The position numbers and the translations under genes were made by a program. Shown piece after piece: positions 16,389 to 24,292 of a DNA stretch of 64,000 nucleotides. Each line of letters starts with the position of its first letter. The first letter of the stretch is position 1. The DNA comes from Archangium sp. (GTDB taxonomy: Bacteria; Myxococcota; Myxococcia; Myxococcales; Myxococcaceae), in NCBI GenBank assembly GCA_022843845.1, contig JALHMW010000012.1:83277-147276 (forward strand), given 5' to 3'. A model generated the notes under the pieces. That model was given only the letters and a program-made list of their open reading frames with translations, did not search any database and was not told the origin of the DNA.

Positions 16389-17858
16389 ATGCAAACGCAC
16401 TTCCGGCTCGTCACCCTGACGGCGCTTCTTTCTTCGCTGTCCGTGTTCGCCGAGCAGTCTCCGGTCAACATCCACCTCGACATGGGAGGCGGCACCGGTA
16501 TCGACCGCGCCGTCCCGCTGACGGGCGCCGCCATCAAGGTCGACACCACGCTCCTCAAGAGCGTGCTGGGCCCGTTCGCTCCGCAGATCGAGGGCTTCGG
16601 CGTCTCGACGTACAACAACTTCCTCGGCTACCTCGATCAAGGCGCGGCGTTTGGCGCAGGCCTTGGCTTCAGGCTGCGGCTCTTCAATGACGAGAAGGGC
16701 TACCTCTTCAACCCGGGCACGAAACACCGCGGCAACCTGTGGGGCAGCCTCTACTTCGACGCGCACTTCGTCTACGCGTTCGCCAAAGACCCGAAGGACC
16801 TCGGGCCCGGCTTCGACCTCGGCGCAGGCTACGAGTTCTCGCTCGTCGAGGCGCTCCACATCGGCCCCGTCGTGACGTTCCGCTTGATGGGCCCGCACAG
16901 CATTCTGATGGCCGGCCTCTCGGTCAGCATCGGCGCGCCTGACACCATTCCGGCCGAGGCCGACTTCGACGACGACGGCATCGCCGGCGACGCCGACAAG
17001 TGCCCCGACCAGGCCGGCCCGAAAGAGACCAACGGCTGCCCCGTCGAGGACAAGGACAAGGACGGCACGCTCGACAAGGCCGACAAGTGCGTCGACGTCG
17101 CGGGCCCGAAAGAGAACGCCGGCTGCCCGTGGGGCGACAAGGACGCCGACGGCGTGCTCGACAACGAAGACAAGTGCGTCGACGTGGCCGGCCCGAAAGA
17201 GAACGCCGGCTGCCCGTACGGCGACAAGGACAAAGACGGGGTCCTCGACAATGACGACAAGTGCCCTGATCAGGCCGGCCCGAAAGAGAACGCCGGCTGT
17301 CCCGATACCGACAAGGACAACGACGGCACGGTCGATCGTCTCGACGCCTGCATCGACGTGGTGGGCGAGAAGGACAACAAGGGCTGCCCGTACCCCGACA
17401 CCGACAAGGACGGCGTGAACGACCGCGTCGACAACTGCATCAACGAGCCGGGCCCGGCGACGAACCAGGGCTGCCCCGAGAAGGTGAAGCAGCTCGTCGT
17501 GATCACGAAAGAGAAGCTCGTCATCAAGGACAAGGTGTACTTCGACCTCAACAAGGCGACGATCCAGAAGCGCTCGTCGCCGCTGCTCGATCAGATCGCC
17601 GGCATCCTCAAGACCCACGGCGAGATCAAGCTGCTCCAGGTCGAAGGCCACACCGACAACACCGGCGTCGCGGAGCAGAACCTGAGCCTCTCGCAGGCCC
17701 GCGCCGACTCGGTGAAGGACTACCTCGTCAAGCAGGGCGTCGAGGCGACGCGCCTCAAGGCCGTGGGCTTCGGGCAGACCAAGCCGGCTGACAGCAACGA
17801 GACGCCAGCCGGCCGAGACAACAACCGCCGCGTCGAGTTCAACGTCATCAACGACTGA
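16389..17858 (+). CDS. OmpA-family protein with thrombospondin-3 repeats
   Basis: 489 residues from ATG 16389, giving signal peptide MQTHFRLVTLTALLSSLSVF. The N-terminal ~170 residues are barrel-like. The middle (~195-360) holds six calcium-binding TSP3 repeats, each with DxDxDG and a Cys pair such as DADKCPDQAGPKETNGCP. The C-terminal ~110 residues are an OmpA domain: VYFDLNKATIQKRSSPLLDQ, the VEGHTDNTG loop, NLSLSQARADSVKDYL, and GRDNNRRVEFNV, whose conserved Asp/Arg bind diaminopimelate in peptidoglycan. It therefore probably links outer membrane and cell wall. Followed 6 bp later by an OmpH/Skp-like lipoprotein gene, a plausible periplasmic-chaperone partner. Confidence 0.93.
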   Translation: MQTHFRLVTLTALLSSLSVFAEQSPVNIHLDMGGGTGIDRAVPLTGAAIKVDTTLLKSVLGPFAPQIEGFGVSTYNNFLGYLDQGAAFGAGLGFRLRLFNDEKGYLFNPGTKHRGNLWGSLYFDAHFVYAFAKDPKDLGPGFDLGAGYEFSLVEALHIGPVVTFRLMGPHSILMAGLSVSIGAPDTIPAEADFDDDGIAGDADKCPDQAGPKETNGCPVEDKDKDGTLDKADKCVDVAGPKENAGCPWGDKDADGVLDNEDKCVDVAGPKENAGCPYGDKDKDGVLDNDDKCPDQAGPKENAGCPDTDKDNDGTVDRLDACIDVVGEKDNKGCPYPDTDKDGVNDRVDNCINEPGPATNQGCPEKVKQLVVITKEKLVIKDKVYFDLNKATIQKRSSPLLDQIAGILKTHGEIKLLQVEGHTDNTGVAEQNLSLSQARADSVKDYLVKQGVEATRLKAVGFGQTKPADSNETPAGRDNNRRVEFNVIND

Positions 17859-17864
17859 CGTCCG

Positions 17865-18347
17865 ATGCGACTGTTCCTCTTCGCGTGTGTGGGTCTGGTG
17901 GCGGCCTGCGAGGGCCGAAGCAACCCGGCGCGCATCGGGGTCATCGACGTCACGTCGGCTCTTCGGTCGTCACAGGCCGGGGTCGCCGCGACCGCCCTCT
18001 TGAAAGAGGCACACGCGCGGCGACAGCAGCAACTCGACGAGAAGCAAGCCGCCTTGAAGGAGCGCCTCGCCGCGACTGCCGGGCAGCCAGCGTCGAAGGA
18101 GAGCGAACTGGTCCAGCAAGAGCTGGTGTCGCTCCAGACCGAGTTCGCACGCATGTCCGAAGCCATGAGCGCCGAACAAACGAGCGCCATCGAGGCGTTG
18201 ATGCCTCCGCTCGGCAAGGCCATCGAGGCGGTCGCCGCGGAGCGCAAACTCGAGGTCGTCCTCGACACGGCGTCAGTGGTGTACCGCGGTGCGACGGTGG
18301 ACATCACGGACGAGTGCGTTCGCCGCCTCGACGCTGACTCGAAGTAG
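17865..18347 (+). CDS. OmpH/Skp-like periplasmic lipoprotein
   Basis: 160 residues; lipoprotein signal FACVGLVAAC. It shows the Skp/OmpH pattern: an IGVIDVTSALRSSQAG start corresponding to the family's IGVVDxxxxxxxS, a long coiled-coil-like tentacle (LLKEAHARRQQQLDEKQAAL; QQELVSLQTEFARMSEAMSA), then a short conserved C-terminal segment (AAERKLEVVLDTASVVYRG). Skp chaperones bind unfolded outer-membrane proteins; the usual form is soluble, and here a lipobox predicts membrane attachment. It begins 6 bp after an OmpA-family gene and probably shares its transcript. Length is near the ~160 of Skp. Confidence 0.85.
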   Translation: MRLFLFACVGLVAACEGRSNPARIGVIDVTSALRSSQAGVAATALLKEAHARRQQQLDEKQAALKERLAATAGQPASKESELVQQELVSLQTEFARMSEAMSAEQTSAIEALMPPLGKAIEAVAAERKLEVVLDTASVVYRGATVDITDECVRRLDADSK

Positions 18348-18397
18348 GCGCCAGCGCCCGATCGACGATCCGGCTCGGCAGCTCGACGCGGCAGGCT

Positions 18398-19180
18398 TCA
18401 GCGCGGCGGGCGGGTGAAGCGGCGCTTCTGCCAGTCGAGACCAGTCAGCACGAGGTACGACGCCTGGTCTTCGTCGGTCTCGGCCACCACCGTCAGCCCC
18501 TGCGCACGCAGCGCCTGGGTGACGCGGTCGCCGATGCGCGCGCTGGCCTCCTCGTCATCACGGAAGCTGCCGTACTCGAGCACCAGCTCGCCGGCCTTCG
18601 AGACGCCGTCGGCGTCTTGATCGGTGAAGAAGAGGTACCCGTCGGCTCGGCGGCCCTTCTCGAGCAGGTCTTCGCGCAGCAGCTTCATGTCGGCGACGCC
18701 ACACTTGCGGCAATCCGAGAAGCGCTCGCGCGCGATGACCTTGTCCTTCTCGAGGGCGGCGAAGGCACGGGCGAGGCGATCGGGCGCGGTGAGGAACTTC
18801 CAGTCGGCTTCGCGCTTCTGGTGCGCCGCCAGCTCTTCGTCGACGACCTTCTCGACCTCGCTGCGCAGTGACTCGCGGCCGTCGGCGGCGCCCATCGCCA
18901 GCTCGATGATGTCGGCTCGCTCGAGGAAGCCATCAGCGACGCGCCACTGAACGAGCTCTCTCGTCTCGGCGAGCAGGATCGACTTCGGGCGCCGCTTGCC
19001 GTCCTTCTCGGGACGCGAGGCAGGCGTCTTTGCCGTGAGCGCGCCGAGCACGCTGGCGACGTCGGGCTTCGAGCCGTCGGTCTTCTCTTCGCGCGCATCG
19101 GGCTCGGGCGACGCAGGCGCGTCGTCACAGCCCGCCACCAGGAGCAGCACCGCCAGCACTCGGGACCGAACGGAGATCAT
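18398..19180 (-). CDS. Lipoprotein with DUF6891-like domain
   Basis: 260 residues from ATG 19180 with lipoprotein signal (VLAVLLLVAGC). After a ~45-residue charged linker, residues ~95-255 contain ALEKDKVIARERFSDCRKCG, DGYLFFTDQDADG and GELVLEYGS in order. This fits my memory of the DUF6891 family, whose members usually lack a lipobox. The CRKCG pair could bind a metal. The long frame to 20842 is only an overlap with the opposite-strand glycosyltransferase. Divergent from that gene with 63 bp between starts, and tail to tail with the Skp-like gene (50 bp). Function unknown. Confidence 0.82.
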   Translation of the reverse strand: MISVRSRVLAVLLLVAGCDDAPASPEPDAREEKTDGSKPDVASVLGALTAKTPASRPEKDGKRRPKSILLAETRELVQWRVADGFLERADIIELAMGAADGRESLRSEVEKVVDEELAAHQKREADWKFLTAPDRLARAFAALEKDKVIARERFSDCRKCGVADMKLLREDLLEKGRRADGYLFFTDQDADGVSKAGELVLEYGSFRDDEEASARIGDRVTQALRAQGLTVVAETDEDQASYLVLTGLDWQKRRFTRPPR

Positions 19181-19243
19181 CGTGGAGCGGCACCCTACTT
19201 CGCCGTCGCCCTTTGGGGAGACTTCGGGGTCTACTCTTGCACC

Positions 19244-20857
19244 ATGCGAACGCTCGCGGTCCTCGCAGTGCCAGGCACGTGGACCCACCCGGGCGGCGTG
19301 CTGGTCGGGCGCACGGTGGCCAACGCAGCGCTGCTCGAGGCGCTCGCCAGGCACGGCAGCTTCGAGCGCGTGGTGATGGTGGCTGGCGAAGACGCCGACC
19401 TGCCGCCGCTCCAGGCGCTCTTCACCGCTTGGAAGCTGCCGCCCGGCCGCGTCGGCGCCGCCCACGTGTTCGAGCTCCCCGCGCTGTTGAGAGCGGGCGC
19501 GATCGACGTGCTCCACCACCCGTCGCACGTGGAGCGCCTGTTCGATCTCGTGGCCCTTCGAAACCGCTACGCGACGAGGGCGACGCCCGTCACGGGCCAG
19601 ACGCACTCGTTGAGCTACCCGAGGCTGCACCAGGAGCTCGCGCGCTGGCCGCTCATCCCTCCGGCGGCGACCGACGCCATCTTCTGCTCGAGCACCGTCG
19701 GTCGGCGCGCGCTCGAGGTCTGCTTCGACGACGTGGAGGCCGGGCTCGTCGCGCGAGGGCTGTCGACTCCGATTCCCCGGTGGAACCTGCCGCACGTTCC
19801 GCTCGGCGTCGACGTCGACGCGCTCGCGCCGATGCCAAAGGCCGACGCCCGCGCTGCCCTGAGCCTTCCACCGGGTCGCGTGGTGCTGCTCACGCTCGCC
19901 CGCTTCACCGAGTACGACAAGCTCGACGCCTTCCCGTTGCTCCAGGCGTTCGCCACGCTCGTGCACGAGAAGAAGCTCGACGTGCACCTGGTGCTCGCGG
20001 GCGCGCGACAGGGCACGAAGACGCCCGAGATGCTGGGCCTGTGGTCGAAGGTGCTGAAGATCGACGATCGCGTGACGCTGAAGGTCGACTTCGCCGACGC
20101 CGAGAAGCGCGTGCTGTTGTCGGCTGCCGACGTCTTCGTCTCGCCCGTCGACAACCTGCAGGAGACGTTCGGTCAGTCGGTGATCGAAGCGCTCGCAGCA
20201 GGCGTGCCCGTCGTCGCGTCGGACTTCGATGGCTACAAGGACACCGTCGACGACCAGGTCGGCCGGCGAGTCACGACGCGGCTGGGCGTCGACTGGACCC
20301 AGCTGTCGGAGCTCGGGCCGCTGCTGTACGAGCGCCCGCTCCATCTCGTGCTGGGCCAGAGCGTCGAGGTCGACCTGAAGCACCTGGTTGCCTCGCTCGA
20401 GGAGCTCGTTCGAGACGCGCCGCTCCGCGAACAACTGGGCCGCTCCGCGCGCGCGCGCGCGAAGGAGCGCTACGACTGGAAGGTCGTCGTCGGCCAGCTC
20501 GAGGCGACGTGGAAGGAGCTCGCCGCACGCCCGTTCGTGCCGACGGCGACGCCGCACCCGCTCCGCCTCGACTTCGCGCGGGCCTTCGGCCACTTCCCGA
20601 CGGCCCCACGAATGGACGAAACGAGAACGCTCACGCGCACCAGCTTCAGCCGCACGCCCGGGCAACCGTGGGTCATCTACCCCGAGCTCGGCACGCTGCT
20701 CTCGGATGACGACGTGAGGCGCGCGCTGGTGTTCTGCGACGTGCCGCGCACCTGGAAGGAACTCGTCAGCCAGCTTCAGTCGACGCTGGGGCCTCGGGAG
20801 CCGTGGGTGGCCGGCTTCATCGCGACCTGGCTCGTGAAGCACGGCCTGCTGGACTGA
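19244..20857 (+). CDS. Glycosyltransferase family 4-like protein
   Basis: 537 residues, ATG start. The N-terminal Rossmann-like half includes GAIDVLHHPSHVERLFD; the C-terminal half carries GT-B donor-binding features: VLLTLARFTEYDKLDAFPLL, HLVLAGARQGTKTPEM, and the acidic motif ETFGQSVIEALAAGVPVVAS followed by DFDGYKD. These match retaining GT4-type transferases that move sugars from nucleotide donors. A ~90-residue helical C-terminal extension is unusual. Envelope-lipid or polysaccharide glycosylation is likely; the acceptor is unknown. Its stop codon directly abuts the stop of the converging CBS gene (TGATCA, 0 bp gap). Confidence 0.9.
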   Translation: MRTLAVLAVPGTWTHPGGVLVGRTVANAALLEALARHGSFERVVMVAGEDADLPPLQALFTAWKLPPGRVGAAHVFELPALLRAGAIDVLHHPSHVERLFDLVALRNRYATRATPVTGQTHSLSYPRLHQELARWPLIPPAATDAIFCSSTVGRRALEVCFDDVEAGLVARGLSTPIPRWNLPHVPLGVDVDALAPMPKADARAALSLPPGRVVLLTLARFTEYDKLDAFPLLQAFATLVHEKKLDVHLVLAGARQGTKTPEMLGLWSKVLKIDDRVTLKVDFADAEKRVLLSAADVFVSPVDNLQETFGQSVIEALAAGVPVVASDFDGYKDTVDDQVGRRVTTRLGVDWTQLSELGPLLYERPLHLVLGQSVEVDLKHLVASLEELVRDAPLREQLGRSARARAKERYDWKVVVGQLEATWKELAARPFVPTATPHPLRLDFARAFGHFPTAPRMDETRTLTRTSFSRTPGQPWVIYPELGTLLSDDDVRRALVFCDVPRTWKELVSQLQSTLGPREPWVAGFIATWLVKHGLLD

Positions 20858-21307
20858 TCAGGCCGCCGCGGCCTCGCCCTTCTTGAGGGTGAACGTGAAG
20901 GGCAAGACGTCGGAGATGGTGTCTGGTGACGTGAGCAGCTCGATCAAATCGGTCGACGTGACGAGGCCGATGAGATCGTCGCGTGTGCTGACGATGGGAA
21001 TCGAGTCGATGCGGTGCTCGAGCATGAGCGCAGCGAGCTTCGAGACCGGCGTCGCCTGCTGACACGTAATCGGGTGCGGCGTCATCGCTTCGCCAACCGC
21101 GAGCGGCGGGAAGGTCAACGCACCACCCTCGACCTGGAGCGCGCGCACCAGCAGATCGCGGTCCGACAGAATGCCGACCAGCTTCCCCGAGAAGACGATC
21201 GGCAGATGCCGCACGTTCAGCTTCGTCATCAGCGACCACGCCCGATCGAGGCCGAAGTCAGGGGTGATGCAGGTGACATCCTTCGTCATCACGCGACTGG
21301 CTCTCAT
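20858..21307 (-). CDS. Tandem CBS-domain protein
   Basis: 149 residues from ATG 21307; the frame extends to 21511 but the added residues do not look conserved. The start MRASRVMTKDVTCITPD is typical of stand-alone CBS pairs. Two CBS repeats are visible: first with LNVRHLPIVFSGKLVGILSD (Arg-His-Leu-Pro-Ile motif), second with RIDSIPIVSTRDDLIGLVTS. The pair would bind an adenine nucleotide and act as an energy or signal sensor for a partner protein that is not encoded nearby. Upstream is the 1.07-kb repeat-containing intergenic region; the neighbouring gene converges with it stop-to-stop. Confidence 0.92.
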   Translation of the reverse strand: MRASRVMTKDVTCITPDFGLDRAWSLMTKLNVRHLPIVFSGKLVGILSDRDLLVRALQVEGGALTFPPLAVGEAMTPHPITCQQATPVSKLAALMLEHRIDSIPIVSTRDDLIGLVTSTDLIELLTSPDTISDVLPFTFTLKKGEAAAA

Positions 21308-21460
21308 GACGGTCTCCAAGCGAGGGCCAGTGCTGCGCCCGAGGCAGATGCGTTGATGAAGCATCAGCCGGGCCATCGTCTGCAGGCGACGGCCACCCGC
21401 CGTCGCGAAAACTCTGCGTGGCCGCGCGTGGATGATCGCGAACCCTGCGTGCGGAGGAGT

Positions 21461-21482
21461 CGCCTCCAGCCACGATTCGCGT
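21461..21482. promoter_or_regulatory. 22-bp motif shared with 10182-10203
   Basis: Matches 10182-10203 at 19 of 22 positions in the same orientation. It lies ~154 bp upstream of the CBS-protein start (21307). Role unknown. Confidence 0.35.
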
Positions 21483-21703
21483 TCGGAGCCAATCTCACGG
21501 CGTCTCGTCACGGAAGGCGCAGGTCGTCGCGACGCTGCACGCGTTCGATCATCAACTGGCTCCCCGACCGGCCGGTGCGTGAACAGCCGGCGACATCGCG
21601 CTGGGGAAAGACGTGGGCGGCGCGAACGCGGGCATCACGGGGCGTGCCGGCGCGGGTGATCGGCGATCGACGAACGCGCTGACGGCTCTGTGGCGAGGCA
21701 GTC

Positions 21704-21985
21704 GTGAAAGGGGCCTCCAAAGCCTCGAGACACGAGGGCCGATCGAATCGGCAACGCGTCTCGTCGATTCCGGCTCCGCAGGGGGCCGGCTTTCCAGGCA
21801 CTGTGAACAGGGTGACGCTTCTGCGGAAACAAGTTCACGTCACCTTGTGGTCGCATTTCCGTCACCCCGTTTACAGTGCCCAGAAAAGCGGCCCGCTCCC
21901 TCGACCCGAACGGCCAAACGATCACGGAGCGCGCGCCATTCTTCTGACCCTCGGCTCTCGAGGCTTCGCGAGCGCCCTCGTTCAC
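21704..21985. repeat. Imperfect inverted repeat, ~280 bp, with strong central palindrome
   Basis: Left arm 21704-21838 and right arm 21839-21985 are reverse-complementary over most of their length with indels near the ends; for example AGCCTCGAGA at 21721-21730 pairs with 21956-21965. The inner part is the tightest (see 21785-21892). A MITE, two inverted copies of a shorter repeat, or a structured RNA locus are possible. No transposase gene or clear target duplication is visible. Confidence 0.75.
21785..21892. repeat. 108-bp palindromic core, centre near 21838/21839
   Basis: Within the core 84 bp (21797-21880), 31 of 42 positions pair by my count; GGCACTGT (21797-21804) pairs with ACAGTGCC (21873-21880), and pairing continues outward for about 12 bp on each side. 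A single strand would fold into one long hairpin. Confidence 0.8.
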
Positions 21986-21995
21986 CCCTCGCGCT

Positions 21996-22121
21996 CTCCG
22001 AGTGGCTTCCCGGAGCGTCCTGTACGGGGTCGGCCGGCTCCGAGTGGCTCATCGGACCGTCCTGTACCGCGGTCTTCGCCTCCGAGTGGCTCTCCGGAGC
22101 CTCCGGTATGGTGGCGTCCCG
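21996..22121. repeat. Three 42-bp direct repeats
   Basis: Units start at 21996, 22038 and 22080. Each begins CTCCGAGTGGCT and contains a short CTCCG/CGGAG-type inverted repeat around an ~8-10-base loop, so each could form a small hairpin. The 42-bp period equals 14 codons, so a coding origin is possible, but the surrounding frames look non-coding. Confidence 0.8.
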
Positions 22122-22187
22122 TGACGCGCCCGACCATGGGCCGCGCGCCCGCCGGTGGCGAAACCTGTGCCGCAGCGGCACCTCGTG

Positions 22188-22339
22188 ACGCGAACAGGCT
22201 CGGCACACGAACTGGCTCACGCGAATCGCCTGACGCGAACTCCCTCACGCGAACCCACGCGAAGCGGCTCGCGGCCACTCCGCGAACGGTCGCGCAGCTC
22301 CTTGTTTCGCGACCTCGCGCGGCACCTCGTCACGCGAAC
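22188..22339 (+). repeat. Array of ACGCGAAC-type motifs at ~14-bp spacing
   Basis: Copies of ACGCGAA(C/T/G) start at 22188, 22219, 22233, 22247, 22257 and 22332, with near copies at 22205 (ACACGAAC) and 22280 (CCGCGAAC). Three central steps are exactly 14 bp. GGCACCTCGTGACGCGAAC near 22177-22195 is nearly repeated at 22321-22339 with one base changed. Iteron-like spacing suggests a DNA-binding site array or a slippage-derived repeat. Confidence 0.6.
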
Positions 22340-22377
22340 TCGCGGCAACCGACGCCGCCGACTGGAAAAGACACACG

Positions 22378-23316
22378 TCACCCGAACTGTCGCACCGCCA
22401 CCGCAATCAACGCGATCGCCACGAGCACGCCGAGCCCAACGAGGGCCACCTTCGCCCACGAGATGGGACTGGTGCCGATGACGACGTCTGACTGCTGCCC
22501 GTGCACGACCGCGCGGTAGAGCTTCCCGTTGAACCGGTACGCCAGCACCCACGCCGGGAACGCGAGCCGGCGGGTGGTCAACCCCTCGAGCAGCGCGCTC
22601 ACGTGGACGTTTCGAAATCGGTTCCCGGGAATGGAGCCGCCCTTCAACCGCTCGGCCGCGTCACGCTCGATGGCCTCGATGACCGTCTTGCGGGCCGCGG
22701 AGCGCTGTACGTCGAACTGCTCCACCTGCGCCGCACCGTCGGGCACCGGTTCGAGCCGCGAGACGTCGTAGCGGCTGGTCAGCACGTTCGTCTCATGGGC
22801 GCTCAGGCCGCGCGTGGCCGGGACGACCAGGTTGCTCCACTCGAGGGTGTGCTTGCCCGAGTGCGGTGCCCAGTCGCTTCGCCTGCTGGCGGCGTTGGAG
22901 TCCGCCGCCCAGCTCACGGTGGCCTTCGCGTCACACACCCACGCGGCCCACCACAGCGGGTGAATCGTGTCGACGGTCGCCGCGGTCGCGAGGTCGCCCG
23001 GCGTGAAGAAGCCCCGCGTCGACAGCCACCGGCGAAGCGAGGCCTTCGCCTGCCCGGCCTGCACCAGCAACGGCAGCCGCGCCGAAGGGGTCTCGATCGG
23101 GTCGATCGGCTCCTCGACCTTCATCACGCAGCCGCAGAAGCCGCAGGCCGCGTTCTGCTTCTCGGCCGAGTACGCCAGCGCAGCGTTGCACTCGGGGCAG
23201 CGCAGCACCTTCATCACGGCGGCCTCACCAGCGACCACCACCTCCGATGGGAAGGCGCAGACCGGGCACCGAATGTCGCCGTGCTCGAGCGGCGCCTGGC
23301 ACCGGGCGCACCTCAT
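22378..23316 (-). CDS. Membrane protein with double zinc-ribbon N terminus
   Basis: 312 residues from ATG 23316. Two zinc-ribbon-like knuckle pairs are visible: MRCARCQAPLEHGDIRCPVC and LRCPECNAALAYSAE...CGFCGC. A middle alpha/beta segment contains TIHPLWWAAWVCDAKATVSW and SRYDVSRLEPVP; the C terminus has a transmembrane segment (KVALVGLGVLVAIALIAVAV). It follows a related gene by an ATGA overlap and shares its plan of zinc ribbon, Trp-rich middle and C-terminal helix, with similar spacing, so the two look like diverged duplicates. These resemble TFIIB-type zinc-ribbon membrane proteins of unknown function. It could be a regulatory or assembly factor. Confidence 0.82.
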   Translation of the reverse strand: MRCARCQAPLEHGDIRCPVCAFPSEVVVAGEAAVMKVLRCPECNAALAYSAEKQNAACGFCGCVMKVEEPIDPIETPSARLPLLVQAGQAKASLRRWLSTRGFFTPGDLATAATVDTIHPLWWAAWVCDAKATVSWAADSNAASRRSDWAPHSGKHTLEWSNLVVPATRGLSAHETNVLTSRYDVSRLEPVPDGAAQVEQFDVQRSAARKTVIEAIERDAAERLKGGSIPGNRFRNVHVSALLEGLTTRRLAFPAWVLAYRFNGKLYRAVVHGQQSDVVIGTSPISWAKVALVGLGVLVAIALIAVAVRQFG

Positions 23317-24227
23317 CGCTGCACCAGGGACGCCGCGATGCCGAAAGCAAGCACGACCAGCACGATGACGGCGACTGCGATGAGGCGCGGCCAGGACCAC
23401 GGCACCTTCGCCGAAGTCTTGCCCGTCTGGCCGTTGATCAACACGCGCAGCGCCGGCTTCTGCTCGTCGTACTTGAGCGCCAGGACCCAGAGCGGAACCA
23501 ACAACGCAGCGGCGCTCTCGTGTTCGATGCGCGTCGTCGACCTCAGGTCAGAGAACGTGTCGCCGGGCATGAACTCCCGAAGCCGCCGGTCGACGACGCC
23601 CTGCAGCTCCGTGCGCGCCAGGCCGAGGCAGTCACCCTCACTCCGCGAAGGCGTCTCGACGGTCCAGCCGGCGACGAGACCGGGCGAGTACCGACGCAGG
23701 CCACGGAAGTCGAACGGCTCGATCGCCTCGAGCTCCTCGTTGGGAATGCCGCTGCTCGCGCTGACGACGAGGTCGGTCGCATAGGCCTCGTACTCTCCCG
23801 ACAGCGGCACCCACTCGTGCTTCTTCACCCGCCGCGTGCGGGTGACGGTCTTCCCGTTCTCGGTCGTCGTGTAGGTCTCGGTGACGTAGTACTCCTCGCC
23901 GATGCTCACGTCGTACCGCGCGCGCGCGATGGCGCTGTAGAGGACGCCAGGCGCATAGACACCCTTGAAGTTCTCGAGGCGCGCGCCGCGAACGCCCTGG
24001 TGACTGAAGAACCCGAGCTTCTTCTTCCAGTCGGCGAGCGCCTGACGGGCCAGCTTCTCGCCCTGCGCGTGGGGAATACAGAAGCGGGGCTCCTGGCGCG
24101 TGGCATCGAGCGCGCCGGCGACGACGTTCGGGCTCGCGCAGTACACGCACACCTGCGTCCGCTCCGACGCGCGCAATGAGAGCGCAGCCCCACAGCCTTC
24201 ACAGCGAAACGTCTGCACTGCCTCCAT
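23313..24227 (-). CDS. Membrane protein with N-terminal zinc ribbon, paralogue of the adjacent gene
   Basis: 304 residues, ATG start. Zinc ribbon near the N terminus (FRCEGCGAAL...CVYCAS), then a basic and aromatic middle domain (ARYDVSIGEEYYVTETYTTT) with KKHEWVPLSGEYEAYATDLV and a conserved-looking ALKYDEQKPALRVLINGQT, then one C-terminal transmembrane helix (LIAVAVIVLVVLAFGIAAS). The architecture parallels the overlapping downstream gene (22378-23316), with the same ribbon-to-helix order. The ATGA overlap indicates co-translation and possibly a heteromeric complex. I cannot name a function. Confidence 0.85.
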   Translation of the reverse strand: MEAVQTFRCEGCGAALSLRASERTQVCVYCASPNVVAGALDATRQEPRFCIPHAQGEKLARQALADWKKKLGFFSHQGVRGARLENFKGVYAPGVLYSAIARARYDVSIGEEYYVTETYTTTENGKTVTRTRRVKKHEWVPLSGEYEAYATDLVVSASSGIPNEELEAIEPFDFRGLRRYSPGLVAGWTVETPSRSEGDCLGLARTELQGVVDRRLREFMPGDTFSDLRSTTRIEHESAAALLVPLWVLALKYDEQKPALRVLINGQTGKTSAKVPWSWPRLIAVAVIVLVVLAFGIAASLVQR

Positions 24228-24292
24228 CAGCTCGCCCTCCCATCACGCTGCGAGTCGCACCAGACACACGAAACGCCCGCAGGCGCATTGCC

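Larger units (their letters stand above)
21308..22377. other. 1.07-kb intergenic region rich in repeats, no convincing gene
   Basis: No frame here has a homologous-looking protein; the ORFs (for example 21613-22188 plus, 21704-22519 plus, 21635-21985 minus) translate low-complexity or palindrome-derived sequence. The stretch holds a 281-bp imperfect inverted repeat (21704-21985), three 42-bp direct repeats (21996-22121), an array of ACGCGAAC motifs at ~14-bp steps (22188-22339) and a 22-bp motif shared with 10182-10203. A MITE-like element, structured RNA or origin-like iteron region could each explain part of it. Confidence 0.7.

Noticed and set aside
19181..20842. Upstream extension of the DUF6891-like lipoprotein frame
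   Set aside because: The extra residues are an antisense shadow of the glycosyltransferase; ATG 19180 opens a lipoprotein signal.
21704..21985. CRISPR array or tRNA
   Set aside because: Only one long inverted repeat with no regular repeat-spacer pattern; no cloverleaf or T-loop sequence is visible.
21308..22377. Insertion sequence or transposase remnant
   Set aside because: No transposase-like reading frame, DDE motif or clear terminal target duplication is visible; only the inverted repeats suggest a mobile origin.
21704..22519. 271-codon plus-strand ORF across the repeat region
   Set aside because: Its translation follows the palindrome and repeat arrays and then overlaps the end of the zinc-ribbon gene in another frame. 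No domain-like sequence or plausible start context is visible.
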